DNA of 64,000 nucleotides from Rhizobium sp. CF080 (lineage in GTDB: Bacteria > Pseudomonadota > Alphaproteobacteria > Rhizobiales > Rhizobiaceae). The translations under genes and the position numbers were made by a program. The notes beneath the pieces are model-generated. The model was not told the DNA's origin, did not search any database, and was given only the letters and a program-made list of their open reading frames with translations. This document shows, piece after piece, positions 29,570 to 39,063 of this stretch; positions within the stretch are counted from its first letter, which is position 1, and every line of letters begins with the position of its first letter. Where the stretch lies: assembly GCF_000282095.2 (NCBI RefSeq), contig NZ_AKKC02000015.1:124001-188000 (forward strand). Reading direction: 5' to 3'.

Positions 29570-30651
29570 CGGTCGTCCCGGAAAAGCAGGCTGGAATCGC
29601 CATAGGAATAGAAGCGGTAGCCGGTTTCGATCGCGTGGGCGTAAGCCGACCGCATCGTTTCCAGCCCGCAGAAGGCCGAGACGAGCATGAACAGCGTCGA
29701 TCTCGGCAGATGGAAATTGGTCATCAGCATGTCGACCGCCTTGAAGCGGTAACCGGGAGTAATGAAAATGCCCGTCGCGCCGCTCCAGGGCTTTATCGTG
29801 CCGTCATCGGCTGCGGCGCTTTCGATCAGCCTCAGCGACGTGGTGCCAACGCAGACGATACGGCCGCCGGCGCGTCTCACGGCATTCAGCCGTGCGGCGA
29901 TCTCGGCGCTCACATAGCCGATCTCCTGATGCATCTTGTGTTCGGCCGTGTCGTCGGCCTTGACCGGCAGGAAGGTGCCGGCCCCGACATGCAGCGTCAC
30001 GAAATGCCGCTCGATGCCGGCCGCGTCGAGGGCCGAGAACAGGTCCGGCGTGAAATGCAGGCCGGCGGTCGGGGCCGCGACGGCACCCTCCTCGCGGGCG
30101 TAGATGGTCTGATAGTCCTTTTGGTCCTGCGCATCTTCCGGGCGCTTGGCCGCGATATAGGGCGGCAGCGGAATGTGCCCGACCGACATGATCGCCTCGT
30201 CGAGCACCGGACCCGAAAGATCGAAGCGAAGGGTGACTTCTCCGCCCTCGCCCTTGTCTTCCACGGTTGCCGCAAGCGAACCGATCAGGCAGGCATTGCC
30301 ACCATGGCCGAATTCGATCCGGTCGCCGATCTTGATGCGTTTTCCCGGCTTGGCGAAGGCCTTCCAGCGATCGGGGGCGACGCGCATGTGCAGCGTCGCG
30401 GAAACCTGCTGGCCGCCAGCTCCTTCGCGGTGGCGGATGCCTTCGAGCTGCGCCGGTATGACCTTGGTGTCGTTGAAGACCAGTGCGTCGCCCGGTCTCA
30501 GAAAACCCGGCAGATCCGACACGCGGTGATCGGCAAGCACCGGCTCGCCTTCCGGCCTGACGACGAGCAGCCGGGCGCTGTCGCGCGGGCTTGCGGGCCT
30601 CAGCGCGATGTTTTCTTCTGGCAGATCGAAGTCGAAGAGGTCGACGCGCAT
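29566..30651 (-). CDS. queA: S-adenosylmethionine:tRNA ribosyltransferase-isomerase
   Basis: Transfers and isomerises the ribosyl of SAM onto preQ1-tRNA to give epoxyqueuosine. 361 residues from the ATG at 30651; an open frame extends upstream, but this start matches the family (MRVDLFDFDLPEENIALRPA). Key blocks: DALVFNDTKVIPAQLEG, AAPTAGLHFTPDLFSAL, and the C-terminal TNFHLPRSTLFMLVSAF. Its stop overlaps the tgt ATG, so the two queuosine genes are coupled. Upstream lies a hairpin terminator (30671-30700) of the ppiB unit. Confidence 0.95.
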   Translation of the reverse strand: MRVDLFDFDLPEENIALRPASPRDSARLLVVRPEGEPVLADHRVSDLPGFLRPGDALVFNDTKVIPAQLEGIRHREGAGGQQVSATLHMRVAPDRWKAFAKPGKRIKIGDRIEFGHGGNACLIGSLAATVEDKGEGGEVTLRFDLSGPVLDEAIMSVGHIPLPPYIAAKRPEDAQDQKDYQTIYAREEGAVAAPTAGLHFTPDLFSALDAAGIERHFVTLHVGAGTFLPVKADDTAEHKMHQEIGYVSAEIAARLNAVRRAGGRIVCVGTTSLRLIESAAADDGTIKPWSGATGIFITPGYRFKAVDMLMTNFHLPRSTLFMLVSAFCGLETMRSAYAHAIETGYRFYSYGDSSLLFRDDR

Positions 30652-30670
30652 GGACTTTCCAGAAATAAGA

Positions 30671-30700
30671 AACCCGCCCCGCCGACAGACGGAGCGGGTT
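30671..30700 (-). terminator. Rho-independent terminator after ppiB
   Basis: AACCCGC at 30671-30677 pairs with GCGGGTT at 30694-30700. Read on the minus strand, the stem is followed by TTTCTTATTTCT, a good T-rich tail. It lies between ppiB (stop 30717) and the queA start (30651), so queA probably has its own promoter. Confidence 0.7.
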
Positions 30701-30716
30701 ATTCGTTTAAGTGAGA

Positions 30717-31226
30717 TCAAACGTCGGCGGCGACGCGGACAGACACGATCGAGTCCGGATCCTTGACCGGCTCGCCCTTCTTGATCTGGTCGATGAAGTC
30801 CATGCCTTCGATGACCTGGCCCCAGACGGTGTACTGCTTGTTCAGCCACGGGGCGTCGGTGAAGCAGATGAAGAACTGCGAATTGGCGGAGTTCGGGCTC
30901 TGCGAGCGGGCCATGGAGCAGGTGCCGCGCACGTGCGGAACGGCGGAGAATTCAGCCTTCAGATCCGGCTTCTCGGATCCACCCATGCCGGCGCGGGCCG
31001 GGTTGAAGTCCGCACCACCCTGCTTGCCGAACTTCACGTCGCCGGTCTGGGCCATGAAATCGGGAATGACGCGGTGGAAAACGACGCCATCATAGGCATT
31101 CTCGCGAGCGAGTTCCTTGATGCGGGCGACGTGGCCCGGCGCCAGGTCGGGCAGAAGCGAGATGACGACCTTGCCCTTGGTGGTTTCCATGATGAGGGTG
31201 TTTTCCGGATCCTTGATCTCGGCCAT
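30717..31226 (-). CDS. ppiB: Cyclophilin-type peptidyl-prolyl isomerase, cytoplasmic
   Basis: 169 residues, a full cyclophilin domain with no signal peptide, therefore cytoplasmic. Hallmarks: VVFHRVIPDFMAQTGDV, MARSQSPNSANSQFFICF and WLNKQYTVWGQVIEGMDFI. Accelerates cis-trans isomerisation of prolyl bonds. It is followed on the same strand by a terminator and preceded by a closely related exported cyclophilin (31296), so the pair arose by duplication with one copy sent to the periplasm. Operon structure: coaD, ppiA, ppiB. Confidence 0.93.
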   Translation of the reverse strand: MAEIKDPENTLIMETTKGKVVISLLPDLAPGHVARIKELARENAYDGVVFHRVIPDFMAQTGDVKFGKQGGADFNPARAGMGGSEKPDLKAEFSAVPHVRGTCSMARSQSPNSANSQFFICFTDAPWLNKQYTVWGQVIEGMDFIDQIKKGEPVKDPDSIVSVRVAADV

Positions 31227-31295
31227 ATGCTTTCTCCTTGGTACGGCGCCCGATTGTCGTCAGCGACGGGGCGCCCTTCGTTTAATTCCTGCGGC

Positions 31296-31868
31296 TTACT
31301 TCTTGCCGACGGTGACTTTGATCATCTTGTCGGGATCGGTGACTTCGCCATTGCCACCCTGGCCGCGCTTGATCTTGTCGACGAGTTCCATGCCCGACAC
31401 GACCTTGCCGACGACGGTGTACTGGCCGTCCAGGCTCGGATATTTGGTGAACATGATGAAGAATTGCGAGTTGGCGGAATTCGGGTCCTGCGACCGCGCC
31501 ATGCCGACGACGCCGCGTTCAAACGGTACCTTCGAAAATTCGGCCGGAATATTCGGCATTTCCGATCCGCCCATGCCGGCGCGAGCCGGGTTGAAGCTCT
31601 TGCCCCCCTGCTTGCCGAATTGGACGTCACCGGTCTGGGCCATGAAGCCGTTGATGACGCGGTGGAAAACGACATTGTCGTATTCACCCTTGGCGGCGAG
31701 CGCCTTGATCTGCGCCACATGTTTCGGCGCGACTTCCGGCATCAGCTGGATCACCACCGGACCGTCCTTCAACTGGATGGTCAGGAAATCATCCGGTGCG
31801 GCAAGCGCCGGCAGGACCATCGATGCAAGGGCGAAAACGCCAGCGACGGCAAGACGAAGCAGTTTCAT
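31296..31868 (-). CDS. ppiA: Cyclophilin-type peptidyl-prolyl isomerase, exported
   Basis: 190 residues with a Sec signal peptide (about 1-23, VLPALAAPD), so periplasmic. The cyclophilin core mirrors the cytoplasmic paralogue: VVFHRVINGFMAQTGDVQFG, MARSQDPNSANSQFFIMF, DGQYTVVGKVVSGMELVDK. It has a C-terminal VTVGKK tail. It is 70 bp from ppiB and 28 bp from coaD on the same strand. A role in folding of envelope proteins is expected from the family. Confidence 0.93.
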   Translation of the reverse strand: MKLLRLAVAGVFALASMVLPALAAPDDFLTIQLKDGPVVIQLMPEVAPKHVAQIKALAAKGEYDNVVFHRVINGFMAQTGDVQFGKQGGKSFNPARAGMGGSEMPNIPAEFSKVPFERGVVGMARSQDPNSANSQFFIMFTKYPSLDGQYTVVGKVVSGMELVDKIKRGQGGNGEVTDPDKMIKVTVGKK

Positions 31869-31895
31869 GGAAAGAACTCCGGGTTTCGGAAACGA

Positions 31896-32390
31896 TCAGC
31901 GTTTCAGCTTGTTGTTCAGGGCCTTGAGGACCGCGGCAGGCACGAAGGCGCTGACGTCGCCGCCCATCGCCGCGATCTGCCGGACCAATGTGGCCGTAAT
32001 GGGCCGCGAGGCGGTGCCCGCCGGCAGGAAAACGGTCTGGATATCCGGCGCCATCTGGCGGTTCATGCCGGCCATCTGCATTTCATAGTCGAGATCGGTG
32101 CCGTCGCGCAGGCCGCGGATCAGAAGGCCGGCGCCATTGGCGCGGGCGGCATCGACCACCAGCTTGTCGAAGGAAACGACCGAAACATGGCCGGCCCTGC
32201 CCGGCAGCGCCTCACTGAGCGAGGCGCTGATGAGTTCTGCCCGCTCCTCGAAGGTGAACATCGGCACCTTACCCGGATGAATGCCGATCGCGACGATCAC
32301 CTTGTCCGCCACATTGAGCGCCTGGACGAGTACGTCCAGGTGGCCATGCGTCATCGGGTCGAAAGAACCGGGATAGAAAGCAGTGGTCAT
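31896..32390 (-). CDS. coaD: Phosphopantetheine adenylyltransferase
   Basis: Fourth step of coenzyme A synthesis: ATP + 4'-phosphopantetheine to dephospho-CoA. 164 residues, a single nucleotidyltransferase fold. The YPGSFDPMTHGHLDVL motif carries the HxGH signature; the C-terminal part has SRPITATLVRQIAAMGGD, with the ISST-like loop varied. The ATG at 32390 is the expected family start (MTTAFYPGSFDP). It heads the coaD-ppiA-ppiB unit. The upstream gap contains a LexA-type box for the divergent micro-gene. Confidence 0.94.
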   Translation of the reverse strand: MTTAFYPGSFDPMTHGHLDVLVQALNVADKVIVAIGIHPGKVPMFTFEERAELISASLSEALPGRAGHVSVVSFDKLVVDAARANGAGLLIRGLRDGTDLDYEMQMAGMNRQMAPDIQTVFLPAGTASRPITATLVRQIAAMGGDVSAFVPAAVLKALNNKLKR

Positions 32391-32465
32391 GCCGAAGTCC
32401 GGGCCTGTTTCAGCGAAATTTCACGCGCCTTTTGTCACGGAAGCCGCTTTACCGCAAGCATCTCC

Positions 32466-32515
32466 AATTCTGAACGAAATATGAATGGCCCGTTCAAGGG
32501 CGTTTCAGCGGCACC
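32466..32515 (+). promoter_or_regulatory. Direct-repeat promoter module A with near-consensus LexA box
   Basis: GAAC at 32472-32475 and GAAT at 32483-32486 with seven bases between, one mismatch from the alphaproteobacterial SOS box GAAC-N7-GAAC. The module (AATTCTGAACG..., then TTCAAGG and TTCAG) is repeated with about 72% identity at 32675-32724. It lies about 93 bp before the 28-aa micro-gene. Confidence 0.55.
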
Positions 32516-32578
32516 GTGGTCTTATGACGATCGTGGCGGGCGAAAGACCCGTCCGTATCTCGGGAGAAACGACCGGAA

Positions 32579-32665
32579 ATGCTGGCTTTGATGGTGATGG
32601 GAGCCGTGATTATCGCTTTTGCACTGGAGGCCTTCGTTGTTGCCTTCGGACCGGAAGAAGCCTGA
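32579..32665 (+). CDS. 28-aa membrane micro-protein, possibly SOS-induced
   Basis: A 28-codon frame: MLALMVMGAVIIAFALEAFV then VAFGPEEA. Residues 2-24 form a single hydrophobic helix, the tail is acidic. GGGAGAAAC lies upstream of the ATG, though with wide spacing. Too short for standard gene callers. Support: near-consensus LexA box upstream, coding-like composition, and a duplicated promoter module that serves a second small membrane-protein gene. It is reminiscent in size and setting of the SOS-induced division inhibitor SidA of Caulobacter, but I claim no sequence relation. The next module starts ten bases after its stop. Confidence 0.5.
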   Translation: MLALMVMGAVIIAFALEAFVVAFGPEEA

Positions 32666-32674
32666 AAGACTTCG

Positions 32675-32724
32675 AATTCTGAACGCCAGATGAACAGAGC
32701 ATTCAAGGACGCTTCAGAGCGACA
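32675..32724 (+). promoter_or_regulatory. Direct-repeat promoter module B with perfect LexA box
   Basis: GAAC at 32681-32684 and GAAC at 32692-32695 with exactly seven bases between, the consensus SOS box of alphaproteobacteria. The wider module matches 32466-32515 in 36 of 50 positions. It lies about 100 bp before the 61-aa gene at 32796. Confidence 0.65.
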
Positions 32725-32795
32725 AGGTTAAGTATCTCTCAAAATGCGGTGGAACCTGTTTGCGCGATGCGCGTTCAGGCTAACAAGAAGGACAG

Positions 32796-32981
32796 ATGGC
32801 GATGATCGCGAGAAGGAAAACGGTCATGCTGGACAAGATCACCATGATCAACCTGGTCTGGACGGCCATGATTGCGGTGATGCTGACGGCAACAGTAACC
32901 CTTTATCAAGATAAATCCCAATTGGCAGATCTGAATTATCCGCAGGTAACCGGTCGTTATAGCGATCTCTCTTATTACTGA
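32796..32981 (+). CDS. Small membrane protein, 61 aa
   Basis: Single membrane helix at about residues 19-41 (TMINLVWTAMIAVMLTATVT), short basic N-terminus, and polar Tyr-rich C-terminus (DLNYPQVTGRYSDLSYY). AAGGA lies seven bases before the ATG at 32796; the ATG at codon 11 (MLDKITM) is an alternative. No family known to me. It is downstream of a perfect LexA-type box (32681-32695), so DNA-damage induction is possible. It precedes another tiny membrane-protein gene by 29 bp on the same strand. Confidence 0.65.
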   Translation: MAMIARRKTVMLDKITMINLVWTAMIAVMLTATVTLYQDKSQLADLNYPQVTGRYSDLSYY

Positions 32982-33010
32982 GGCGGATACACGGACGAGA
33001 AAGGAATCCC

Positions 33011-33154
33011 ATGTTCGTGACGTTGACAGTACTTGCAGGTTTGATCAGCATCATGTTCGTGGCTTCCGTGGCCTCAACGATTTCCGAGCTCCGGCGCGAA
33101 CGCGCGGACATGAAGGATTTCAGTGATTTCGCGCGCCGCCACAGCGCATTCTGA
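33011..33154 (+). CDS. Small membrane protein, 47 aa
   Basis: MFVTLTVLAGLISIMFVASV gives one membrane helix (about 2-22), followed by a charged helix (STISELRRERADMKDFSDFA) and RRHSAF. AAAGGA lies seven bases before the ATG. It is the last gene before the strong terminator at 33212 and follows the 61-aa gene closely, so the two are probably co-transcribed. Function unknown; size and topology are typical of small inner-membrane regulators. Confidence 0.65.
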   Translation: MFVTLTVLAGLISIMFVASVASTISELRRERADMKDFSDFARRHSAF

Positions 33155-33211
33155 CGATTTGACGGTAGCGAACCGCGTTCACGCAGACTTCCCGTCGCAA
33201 GCGGTTCACAC

Positions 33212-33250
33212 AAAAGCCGGAGGATTTTCATCCTCCGGCTTTTTATTTTG
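33212..33250. terminator. Strong bidirectional rho-independent terminator
   Basis: A 14-bp perfect stem (33212-33225 with 33230-33243, core GCCGGAGGA/TCCTCCGGC) with a four-base loop TTTC, A-rich before and T-rich after. On the plus strand it ends the small membrane-protein unit; on the minus strand it follows gyrA (stop 33274). Confidence 0.9.
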
Positions 33251-33273
33251 CCCAGCTTTGATGGGAGTGCGGC

Positions 33274-36114
<2,841 letters not shown>

Positions 36115-36341
36115 ATCGGATCACGATCTCTGTTCGGAATCAGTTTCTTTTTTATAGCGGAAAGCGGTTCCGAGCGCCAATTTCCACGATGGTTTTGAAC
36201 AGCTTTTGCGGCTTTGACGCGGCTTTTGAACGAGGCCGAAACATGCCGCGACGCGAATAGGGTGGGCTTTCTTTCGCTGCCGGCCTGTCCTAACAATCTT
36301 CGCATGCGACTGCAAGGATTGCAGCCCGACAGGGAGAGGAT

Positions 36342-36971
36342 ATGGCGACCCCCGATATGCTGGTCAATGCCCTGACCACGATGCTCGTGACACTCGATCC
36401 GCCGGGGCTGGCGCCGGTCTTTCTGGGCCTGACCGTCGGCATGACCGCCGTCCAGCGGCGCCAGGTCGCCTTCCGCGGATCGCTGATCGCCTTCGGCATC
36501 CTCGCCGTCTTCGCGCTGTTCGGCTCCAGCGTGCTCGGGATGCTCGGGATATCGATCGGTGCCTTCCGCATTGCCGGCGGCCTGCTGCTCTTCTGGATCT
36601 CCTTCGAAATGGTGTTCGAGAAACGCCAGGAGCGGAAGGAGAAGACATCCCAGGCGGCAATTACCATCGACCATATCCACAATATCGCGGTCTTTCCGCT
36701 GGCGCTGCCGCTGATTGCCGGACCGGGCGCGATCTCCGCCACCGTCCTGCTTTCCGGCACCCTGCCCGGCATTGTCGACCGTGCACTCTTCATCGGCGTC
36801 ATCGCGCTGATCATGCTGCTCGTCTACGCGACGCTTCTGGTCGCCGAGCGGCTCGACCGTTTCCTCGGCGTCACCGGAAGGGCAATCCTCACCCGCCTGC
36901 TCGGCGTCATCCTCGCGGCACTCTCCGTTCAGTTCGTGGTCGACGGGGTGCGCTCGGCCTTCAATCTTTAG
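36342..36971 (+). CDS. MarC family integral membrane protein
   Basis: 209 residues with six hydrophobic segments. TTMLVTLDPPGLAPVFLGLT at the N-terminus and FPLALPLIAGPGAISATVLL in the middle (residues about 124-143) are the conserved MarC/UPF0056 blocks with the DPxG and AGPGAI motifs. It is an inner-membrane protein of unsettled function; the name comes from its place near mar genes in E. coli, but it does not confer multiple antibiotic resistance there. GGGAGAGG lies just upstream of the ATG, a very strong ribosome site. The 227-bp gap back to gyrA should hold both divergent promoters; I see no gene in it. Confidence 0.88.
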   Translation: MATPDMLVNALTTMLVTLDPPGLAPVFLGLTVGMTAVQRRQVAFRGSLIAFGILAVFALFGSSVLGMLGISIGAFRIAGGLLLFWISFEMVFEKRQERKEKTSQAAITIDHIHNIAVFPLALPLIAGPGAISATVLLSGTLPGIVDRALFIGVIALIMLLVYATLLVAERLDRFLGVTGRAILTRLLGVILAALSVQFVVDGVRSAFNL

Positions 36972-37073
36972 GCCTCAGTCTTTGGGCAAGACCCAGCCTT
37001 AGGTAAGACACGGGCGACAGAGCGGAATTTTCTGATAAAACGCGATTCAATCCCACCTCACTCGAAGGTCTCC

Positions 37074-38222
37074 ATGATGCGCCGTCTGTTGCGCCGGCTC
37101 CTGCCGGAAGCCACCCCCGTCAGCCCCAGGGAAAGACTGCGCGCAGCACTTGGCGCGCTTGCGGGAATTCTGGTGACGGGATTGCTGGGAAGCCTGGCTT
37201 TGAAAGCAGATGCAACGCTTCCGGCGCTGGTCGCCCCCATGGGCGCTTCGGCCGTGCTGCTGTTTGCGGTGCCTTCCAGCCCGCTTGCCCAACCCTGGTC
37301 GATCCTTGGCGGCAATATCGTCGCGGCCCTGGTTGGAGTGACCGCCGCTCTTCTGATAACCGACCCGTTCCTGGCCTCGGCGGTGGCGATCGCTGTTGCC
37401 ATCGCCGCGATGATGACGCTTCGGTGCCTGCATCCCCCGAGTGGCGCGATCGCGCTCACCGCCGTGCTCGGCGGACCGGCGATCCACGAACTCGGATATG
37501 GCTTCGTGATCTGGCCGATCGCCGGCAATTCGCTGGCCCTGCTGTTGATCGCGCTGGTCTTCAACAATCTGACGGGACGTCGGTACCCGCACGCGGCCAA
37601 GCCGGCGGCCGATCACGGCACGACCGATCCCGCCTCGATCCAGCGCATCGGCTTCACCTCCGCCGACCTCGACGATGTCCTGAAAGAATACGACGAGTTC
37701 CTGGATATCGACCGCGACGACCTCGAAACGATCCTGCGGCGGACGGAACTGCGCTCCTATCGCCGGCGCGCCGGTCATCTCGATTGCGCCAGCATCATGT
37801 CACGCGATGTGGTGGCGGTGGCTCCGGACAATTCGCTGAAGGAGGCACATGATCTGATGCGCGTCCACCATTTCAAGGCCCTGCCGGTCACCAATGACAG
37901 GGCGGAAGTGGTTGGCATCGTCACCCAGACCGATTTTCTCGACAAGGCGTATTGGACGAGAGGCCGGCCAAAAATCGGATTTGCGCAGCGCCTGCGCCTC
38001 GTTCTGTCGGGCGCCAGCGCGCCGAACGACACGGTCAAGGACATCATGACGACGCCGGTCAAAACGGTTGGCCCGGACACGCCGATCGCAGACGCGATCG
38101 TTATCTTCGCCGAAGAGGCGCTGCACTACCTGCCGGTAACCCGGGAGAACAACAAACTGGTCGGCATTCTGTCGCAATCCGACGTCCTGGTCGCGATGCT
38201 CGCCGACAAGGCGGCCGCCTGA
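37074..38222 (+). CDS. HPP family membrane protein with tandem CBS domains
   Basis: 382 residues. Residues about 15-170 hold four to five membrane helices with LHPPSGAIALTAVLGG, the HPP motif that names the family, and GALAGILVTGLLGSLALKAD. Residues about 235-380 are a CBS pair (MSRDVVAVAPDNSLKEAHDL and MTTPVKTVGPDTPIADAIVI) which typically bind adenine nucleotides. HPP proteins have been linked to nitrite transport in chloroplasts and cyanobacteria; the substrate here is unknown. GAAGG lies upstream of the two adjacent start ATGs. Confidence 0.88.
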   Translation: MMRRLLRRLLPEATPVSPRERLRAALGALAGILVTGLLGSLALKADATLPALVAPMGASAVLLFAVPSSPLAQPWSILGGNIVAALVGVTAALLITDPFLASAVAIAVAIAAMMTLRCLHPPSGAIALTAVLGGPAIHELGYGFVIWPIAGNSLALLLIALVFNNLTGRRYPHAAKPAADHGTTDPASIQRIGFTSADLDDVLKEYDEFLDIDRDDLETILRRTELRSYRRRAGHLDCASIMSRDVVAVAPDNSLKEAHDLMRVHHFKALPVTNDRAEVVGIVTQTDFLDKAYWTRGRPKIGFAQRLRLVLSGASAPNDTVKDIMTTPVKTVGPDTPIADAIVIFAEEALHYLPVTRENNKLVGILSQSDVLVAMLADKAAA

Positions 38223-38271
38223 GCAATAATTCAGGCAGCTGCCGTTTCAGAAATCGATGGCGACCGACCGA

Positions 38272-38820
38272 TCAGAACGGAATGTCGTCATCGAGATCAC
38301 GCGAGAAATTACCGCCGGCCGGCTGACCGCCCGAGGACTGACCGCCACGGCTCGCACCGCCCGCGGCAGGCCGGCGCTCGTAATCGTCACCGCCACCAAA
38401 ATCGTTGCCGCCGAAGTCATTGCCGACACGATTGCCGCCAGCACCACCACGGTCGCCGCCGCCCTCGCCGCGACCGTCCAGCATGGTCAGCGTCGAGTTG
38501 AAGCCCTGGAGCACGATTTCCGTCGAATAGCGGTCGTTGCCTGTCTGGTCCTGCCACTTGCGGGTCTGCAGCGCGCCTTCGATATAAAGCTTGGCGCCCT
38601 TTTTCACATATTGTTCGACGACCTTGCAGAGGCCCTCGTTGAAGACGACGACCGTGTGCCATTCGGTCTTCTCGCGGCGTTCGCCATTGTTGCGATCACG
38701 CCAGGTTTCGGACGTGGCGATGCGAAGGTTGGCGATCGGCCGGCCGTCCTGCGTCCGGCGGATTTCAGGATCAGCCCCCACATTCCCCACCAGGATTACC
38801 TTGTTCACACTACCAGCCAT
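38272..38820 (-). CDS. ssb: Single-stranded DNA-binding protein
   Basis: 182 residues from the ATG at 38820 (MAGSVNKVILVGNVGADPEI); an upstream in-frame ATG is not used because the family begins here. OB fold in residues about 4-110 (TSETWRDRNNGERREKTEWH; VVEQYVKKGAKLYIEGALQT), a Gly-rich linker, and the acidic tip DDDIPF that recruits repair and replication partners. It is divergent from uvrA; the shared 243-bp gap has a perfect SOS box (38934-38948), so ssb is likely part of the LexA regulon. Confidence 0.96.
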   Translation of the reverse strand: MAGSVNKVILVGNVGADPEIRRTQDGRPIANLRIATSETWRDRNNGERREKTEWHTVVVFNEGLCKVVEQYVKKGAKLYIEGALQTRKWQDQTGNDRYSTEIVLQGFNSTLTMLDGRGEGGGDRGGAGGNRVGNDFGGNDFGGGDDYERRPAAGGASRGGQSSGGQPAGGNFSRDLDDDIPF

Positions 38821-38933
38821 ATTCGTCACCTCATCTGCCACCCGCCCGGCGGCACCAAAAATCAATCGCGGCACTTTAGCCCATCGGGCGCAGCCATTGG
38901 GGTTTTTGCGACCTTTAATCCACAGGCAAATTT

Positions 38934-38948
38934 GTTCTTTATTTGTTC
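38934..38948. promoter_or_regulatory. SOS (LexA) box between ssb and uvrA
   Basis: GTTC at 38934-38937 and GTTC at 38945-38948 with exactly seven bases between, the alphaproteobacterial SOS consensus. Its place between ssb and uvrA, two common LexA targets, makes it convincing. It serves as an internal standard for the boxes near 32472 and 32681. Confidence 0.9.
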
Positions 38949-39063
38949 TAGTTTATTCCTATAGTGCTGTCAACCGACTCGGGAACGGCGCCGCATCGCA
39001 GCAGTTTCGTCTCGACAGCCGAGGATCTATCACTACATAAGGACCTTCAATCCTCCCGAGAGC

